Source of the DNA: Thermoplasmatota archaeon
GTDB lineage: Archaea; Thermoplasmatota; Thermoplasmata; Thermoplasmatales; Thermoplasmataceae
Assembly: GCA_023489435.1 (NCBI GenBank)
Contig: JAMDCA010000020.1
Coordinates: 1-64,000, forward strand
DNA length: 64,000 nucleotides
Reading direction: 5' to 3'
In this document: positions 60,528-64,000 of the stretch, piece after piece
Position numbering within the stretch: the stretch's first letter is position 1
Layout: the number at the start of each line of letters is the position of its first letter
Notes under the pieces: generated by a model
The model's input: the letters and a program-made list of their open reading frames with translations, nothing else
Databases searched by the model: none
Told to the model about the DNA's origin: nothing
Position numbers and translations under genes: made by a program

Positions 60528-61301
60528 TCAGGAAATAGCCTTAAGCTTTTCCCTGATAAACTGCAGTGATTCCAGGTACTTGAGCTGGATTGCTTCCCTG
60601 TCCGCTCCAAGCATCAGATAATTGAACCCTCTCGCAAGGATTGGTTCAGGAGTGCGGTTAGTCAGTGGAGTATATATTCCCGTAATCAGATTCCTCTTTT
60701 TAGCGGCTGAAACTATCCTGTCTATTATCCCCACAAATGTGCTGTTATCCCATGAAAATTCAATCTGGAGCGCGGTAGAGAGGTCCACCGGGCCAATGAA
60801 ACACCCATCGATACCGGGAACATCAAGAATCTCTTCAAGTGATTCATAGGCTTTTTTGGTTTCTATCTGTATCATGACTGCAGAATTTCCAGATTCTCTT
60901 ACATATTCCCTGAAGCCGTACCCGTACTTCGATGCCCTTCCAGGGCCAACCCCTCTTATTCCCGAAGGTGGAATCCTTGAATATGACACTGCATCCCTTG
61001 CATCCTGAGGAGTTTCAATCCCCGGAACAATTATGCCAGACACTCCAGTATCAAGAACCTTTTTCACCTCATTCTTTTCAAGCCCTCTGATCCTTGCCAC
61101 AACGTGCATTGGCTTTGCCGCCATAAGAATATTCTGGAGTTCTGGGACATCAATTAAAGAGTGTTCCATGTCCACAATCAGGAAATCAGGCGACAGAAAA
61201 CTCAACATTTCTGACACAGACGAATCGCTGATGCTTACGAGCGGGGCAAGGAGACATGTGGATTTTCTGAGTATTGCTGAAAAAGTTTCATTTACCGGCA
61301 T
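60528..61301 (-). CDS. HpcH/HpaI-family aldolase
   Basis: A 257-residue class II pyruvate-type aldolase. Visible blocks are LIVDMEHS, GVGPGRASKYGYG, VMIQIETKKAYE with metal-binding Glu, and GCFIGPVDLSTAL with metal-binding Asp. Such enzymes cleave 2-keto-3-deoxy or 4-hydroxy-2-oxo acids to pyruvate plus an aldehyde. The particular substrate is not indicated. Convergent with the cyclase-family gene. Confidence 0.87.
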   Translation of the reverse strand: MPVNETFSAILRKSTCLLAPLVSISDSSVSEMLSFLSPDFLIVDMEHSLIDVPELQNILMAAKPMHVVARIRGLEKNEVKKVLDTGVSGIIVPGIETPQDARDAVSYSRIPPSGIRGVGPGRASKYGYGFREYVRESGNSAVMIQIETKKAYESLEEILDVPGIDGCFIGPVDLSTALQIEFSWDNSTFVGIIDRIVSAAKKRNLITGIYTPLTNRTPEPILARGFNYLMLGADREAIQLKYLESLQFIREKLKAIS

Positions 61302-61339
61302 GATAAACCATACGCTCCTTAAGTGAAAAATTCTTGTTT

Positions 61340-61960
61340 CTGCTTAATGTGGTGAACAACGAATCACCGTCTGAATAAGACAGGCTTGGTTTTCATCACC
61401 TCTCTACTGAATACCTCATCAGTTCTCTTCCAGACAACTTTTTCATTCCACCAAAGGGCAGGCGTACACTCCTAAATCTGATGCGTCCTTAACAGGTAGA
61501 GTCATAAAATCAAGTTCATTAATTTCCCTCAATACGAGATCAAGATTGAATGTATATTGCCAACCTGTGGGGCCCTCTTCCTTTGATGAGAATATCTTCC
61601 ACATTCTTGATGCCTGTGTCTTCGAGTTCCACGAACTTCTCCCCCATTGAATTTATCCCTCACAATCATGTGACAAGGTGGGGATATTGGGAATATATGC
61701 CTTATTTCAGATTTTTTGATAGTTTGGCGTGGTGTGTTTCGCAGGTACAGCACCGGTCTTTCCTTTGTTTCAAGGCAATCACTCAAACAGTCCTACTTCA
61801 CGGCCTTGATAATGTGTCCTGTTAAGAGCACAGTTGAAATTTTGGTTTTGCAGCCAGTTGCTCTTCTTTGTTTTGGGAGAATTGCAGTGAAAAGTTCCAA
61901 AATATTTTCCTGTTTTGGCGTTCCACCAGTCATAAAATGCAAAGTTTATCATAATTCCTA
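61340..61960 (-). pseudogene. Decayed coding region, family not recognised
   Basis: Successive minus-strand frames carry protein-like pieces that could join into one chain: LETKERPVLYLRNTPRQTIKK and IFPISPPCHMIV in one frame, then EKFVELEDTGIKNVEDILIKG in a second. A third part reads WQYTFNLDLVLREINELDF, LPVKDASDLGVYACP and DEVFSREVMKTKPVLF. The shifts and stops between them indicate a dead gene. I cannot name the family. It fills most of the 672-base gap between the aldolase and the 49-residue gene. Confidence 0.45.
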
Positions 61961-61973
61961 GAGGTACACATCC

Positions 61974-62123
61974 ATGGGACTTAGCAAGAGGGATCTCACC
62001 CGGAAGAAGAACAGTCTCGAGGAAAAACTGAAGGAACTAGAGGAAAAAGCTAGAAAAAACCCGTTAAACAAACCGCTTCAGGAAGAAGTTAAGGAATTAA
62101 AAAAGAAGATTGAGAAACTCTAA
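61974..62123 (+). CDS. Short coiled-coil protein (49 residues)
   Basis: ATG 61974 to TAA 62123 encodes a highly charged peptide, rich in Lys, Glu and Leu, with heptad-like spacing over about 12-49 (SLEEKLKELEEKARKN, then LQEEVKELKKKIEKL). A TATA-like GTTTATCAT about 26 bases upstream would give a leaderless mRNA. Unknown function; could be a chaperone-like or nucleic-acid-associated helix. Confidence 0.6.
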   Translation: MGLSKRDLTRKKNSLEEKLKELEEKARKNPLNKPLQEEVKELKKKIEKL

Positions 62124-62160
62124 AATCTTATTTCCAGTTTTTCCAACGCTTTTTGGTAAA

Positions 62161-63093
62161 TCAGTCAACAACATTTTCTAGCAGTTCCAGGTAGGTATCT
62201 TCGGTGGAAAGCCTGATTTTGGCATTGAGCGGAATGAGCATCTGGTCATCCCCATGGCCAAAGGGGAGTCCATAAAGGGAGGGGACCTTCAACTGATTCA
62301 GATACAGCTGAACGACGTCTTCAATGAAAGGCATGGGCTCCTCCGCTTCTGTTATGGCACGAAAATCACCAAAAACAAATCCAACATATTTGTCAAGAAG
62401 CCCTGCAAGTTTCATTGTGAATAAATATCTGTCAATATCACCACTTGTTACGCCTGTGTCTTCCATGAAGAGAATTTTCCCATCTGCTGAGGGCATGTAC
62501 TCAGTGCCAACCAAAGAGGCCGCAACAGATATATTGGTTCCCTGGGAAACACCTTCCACCTTGCCGGAAATAATGTACTTGATCACTTTGTCAAGGTATC
62601 CGCTTAAGTCAGTGGACTGGCCTGAAAGAATATCGGCAAAATTCCTGAAGGATGGTTTTCTGATTTCATCAGGATCAGATCCGGGCATGGGCCCGTGGAA
62701 AGTTATAAGGTTAGAAAATTTGCTCAGTGCAAGGTGAAGGGCAGTAATATCGCTGTATCCTACGAAGATTTTCGGGTGATCCCTTATGACATCATAATCA
62801 AGCAGGGGAAGGGTATGGATCGATCCATAGCCTCCTCTGGCACAGAATATGGCTTTAACAGAATCATCAGTAAAGGCATTCATTAATTCCTCTGCCCTGT
62901 CAATATCCGGAGCAGCAAGGGAATTTCTCTGAACAAGTTTCCTGATGTTCCTCCCAAGAGATATTTTGTAACCCCAGTTACGCAGTTTAGAAATGCCCTT
63001 TGACAGGTTGTTCATATCAGGCGCGCTGGCAGGCGCAATAATCCTGACGGTGTCTCCTGGCCTTAATGCAGGTGCTTTTACCGTTGTAGACAT
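62161..63093 (-). CDS. S66 family peptidase (LD-carboxypeptidase-like)
   Basis: A 310-residue serine peptidase fold. The nucleophile Ser is in VGYSDITAL, Glu in ILFMEDTG and His in GLPFGHGDDQ, the S66 triad. ARGGYGS and FHGPMPG are further family marks. In bacteria these cut the LD bond of recycled murein peptides or microcin C7-like compounds. If the host is wall-less, as inferred from the rest of the window, murein recycling is excluded and another peptide or antibiotic substrate is likely. No signal peptide. Confidence 0.85.
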   Translation of the reverse strand: MSTTVKAPALRPGDTVRIIAPASAPDMNNLSKGISKLRNWGYKISLGRNIRKLVQRNSLAAPDIDRAEELMNAFTDDSVKAIFCARGGYGSIHTLPLLDYDVIRDHPKIFVGYSDITALHLALSKFSNLITFHGPMPGSDPDEIRKPSFRNFADILSGQSTDLSGYLDKVIKYIISGKVEGVSQGTNISVAASLVGTEYMPSADGKILFMEDTGVTSGDIDRYLFTMKLAGLLDKYVGFVFGDFRAITEAEEPMPFIEDVVQLYLNQLKVPSLYGLPFGHGDDQMLIPLNAKIRLSTEDTYLELLENVVD

Positions 63094-63176
63094 GGAATCA
63101 CTAATTTGAGCATACCGCCGTGGACTAATTAAATGTGGTATATATGAAAAATATTTTAAATATAAATTTGGACTCT

Positions 63177-63203
63177 GTCAAGATCCCGTTGATGGGATAT
63201 GAC
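63177..63203 (-). other. Hairpin across the tnpB stop codon (candidate IS right end / guide RNA scaffold)
   Basis: GTCA-ag-ATCCC, loop GTTGAT, GGGAT-a-TGAC form a bulged stem on 63177-63203 that includes the tnpB stop at 63178-63180. Hairpins at this position are typical of IS200/IS605 right ends and of the guide RNA that ends a tnpB transcript. Confidence 0.45.
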
Positions 63204-64000
63204 TTCCCGCCATCTGCTCCCCATCTTTGAACTGGTTCACAGCTTCAACTGGCGGGCCTTTTTCCATCAGGAAGGATCGCACAAGCCTTGTACGGCCCCG
63301 TTTTGCCTGAGATATGCATGCATTGATGTCCCTGTTGATCCATATATCACAGGATTCACAGTGTAACATGTGTCCGCTCTTTCGGGTATATGACCCACAT
63401 TCCGAGCACCTGCTGCTTGTACCGTATGTTTCCTGGCGTGTCAACTGGATCACGGGAAGGCCTTCCCATTCGGCCTTGTATTTGATCATGGATGCCAGCC
63501 TTCCGTAAGGGAATGAACTGTGCATGAGATGCCTGTGATTGGCACCTGTTCTGTCTCCCCTGTATGTCATCCTGTTTATGTGTCTAATGTCTTCAAGCAC
63601 AGGCGCTTCCCTGTCTGAGATGCATGCATTCACGATCTCCTTCGATTTCTCATGGAGGATGGCATTGGTCCTGTTCCTCTCCCTCCTTCCGTATTTCTCC
63701 CTGATCTTTTGCTGGATCCTGCGGTCATTTCTCATTGGATGTGAAGCCCTGTTGCGGTATCTTCTCTTGATCTTGACAATTTCCGAGAGATCATAGGATT
63801 CCTGGTGGAGTTCGTTTCCTACCGTGACGTTGCGGAGGTTGCGGTCGATGCCGGCGGTCGAGTCACACTCAATCGTCTCAGGTACCCTCTCAATGGATAT
63901 TGAAAGCACATCAGGGGTGAGAGTGAAGGACCTGGCATGGACTCCATTCCTGTTGATCAATGAGGAAACATGGCGGTTAAGCCCTATGGTTTCATGTTCC
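63178..64000 (-). CDS. tnpB: TnpB (IS605/IS1341-type RNA-guided nuclease), 5' end outside window
   Basis: The frame is open to the right edge and covers the C-terminal 273 residues or so. RuvC residues are present: Asp in STAGIDRNLRNVTVG, Glu in APVLEDIRHINRM and Asp in INRDINACI. The zinc finger CSECG ... CESC lies between the last two. No frameshift or stop interrupts it, so it may be active. TnpB is encoded in IS200/IS605 elements and cuts DNA guided by an RNA from the element's right end. No tnpA is visible; it may lie beyond the edge or be absent. Confidence 0.87.
   Translation of the reverse strand, partial: EHETIGLNRHVSSLINRNGVHARSFTLTPDVLSISIERVPETIECDSTAGIDRNLRNVTVGNELHQESYDLSEIVKIKRRYRNRASHPMRNDRRIQQKIREKYGRRERNRTNAILHEKSKEIVNACISDREAPVLEDIRHINRMTYRGDRTGANHRHLMHSSFPYGRLASMIKYKAEWEGLPVIQLTRQETYGTSSRCSECGSYTRKSGHMLHCESCDIWINRDINACISQAKRGRTRLVRSFLMEKGPPVEAVNQFKDGEQMAGSHIPSTGS

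Noticed and set aside
1-64000. CRISPR array
   Set aside because: No series of regularly spaced identical repeats of 24-40 bases was seen anywhere in the window; the three tRNA-derived repeats are unevenly spaced and degenerate.

Overview
The window is a chromosomal segment of an archaeon, most probably of the order Thermoplasmatales (wall-less thermoacidophiles such as Thermoplasma, Ferroplasma and Cuniculiplasma). The placement rests on gene content: Alba, archaeal primase small subunit PriS, PCNA, GatDE, QueC/QueD, TrmB- and Lrp-type regulators, a complex I without NuoEFG, a secreted S53 acid protease, and a rusticyanin-like blue copper protein. Many genes also have an A/T-rich TATA-like box about 25 bases upstream of the start codon and no leader. 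I cannot assign a genus from sequence alone.

Region 1-8.2 kb is accessory. It starts with a tRNA-Leu gene whose 5' part and promoter recur, degenerate, twice downstream. A prolyl aminopeptidase lies between copies 1 and 2, and a VapBC toxin-antitoxin pair between copies 2 and 3. A metal-stress block follows: a TrmB-type regulator with two Cys pairs divergent from arsenite methyltransferase ArsM, then a ChrB-domain protein with a beta-propeller protein. Next is a membrane-anchored winged-helix regulator, a perfect 16-bp palindrome, a SHOCT protein and a blue copper protein.

Region 8.5-26.7 kb is mostly core: Lrp regulator, Alba, polyprenyl diphosphate synthase, an ALDH7-like dehydrogenase, a MetF-MetE(N)-MetE(C) methionine cluster, a 1135-residue membrane-anchored sedolisin, PriS, rubrerythrin with DUF3501, acyl-CoA dehydrogenase, a DUF72 gene without an ordinary start codon, and GatDE. 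Region 26.8-37.0 kb is one tightly packed nuoABCDHIJJKLMN operon (NuoJ split in two, no NuoEFG) ending in two unrecognised genes. Region 37-50.9 kb holds crotonase, TatC/TatA, peroxiredoxin, HemB, a GvpD/KaiC-like ATPase with a DUF835 protein, malate dehydrogenase, QueC/QueD, PCNA, glutamate dehydrogenase, tRNA-Arg and two pseudogenes.

Region 51-64 kb mixes amino-acid genes (DapB-like reductase, homoserine kinase, homoserine dehydrogenase, a Cys/Met-metabolism PLP enzyme) with transporters, hydrolases and decayed DNA. It contains an IS605-type relic beside tRNA-Gly, a decayed gene at about 61.3-62.0 kb, and, at the right edge, a tnpB gene with intact RuvC motifs. The strongest leads are the tRNA-Leu-derived repeats, the possible arsenic sensor, the palindrome-linked copper-protein locus, the two orphan genes ending the nuo operon, and the GvpD/DUF835 pair.
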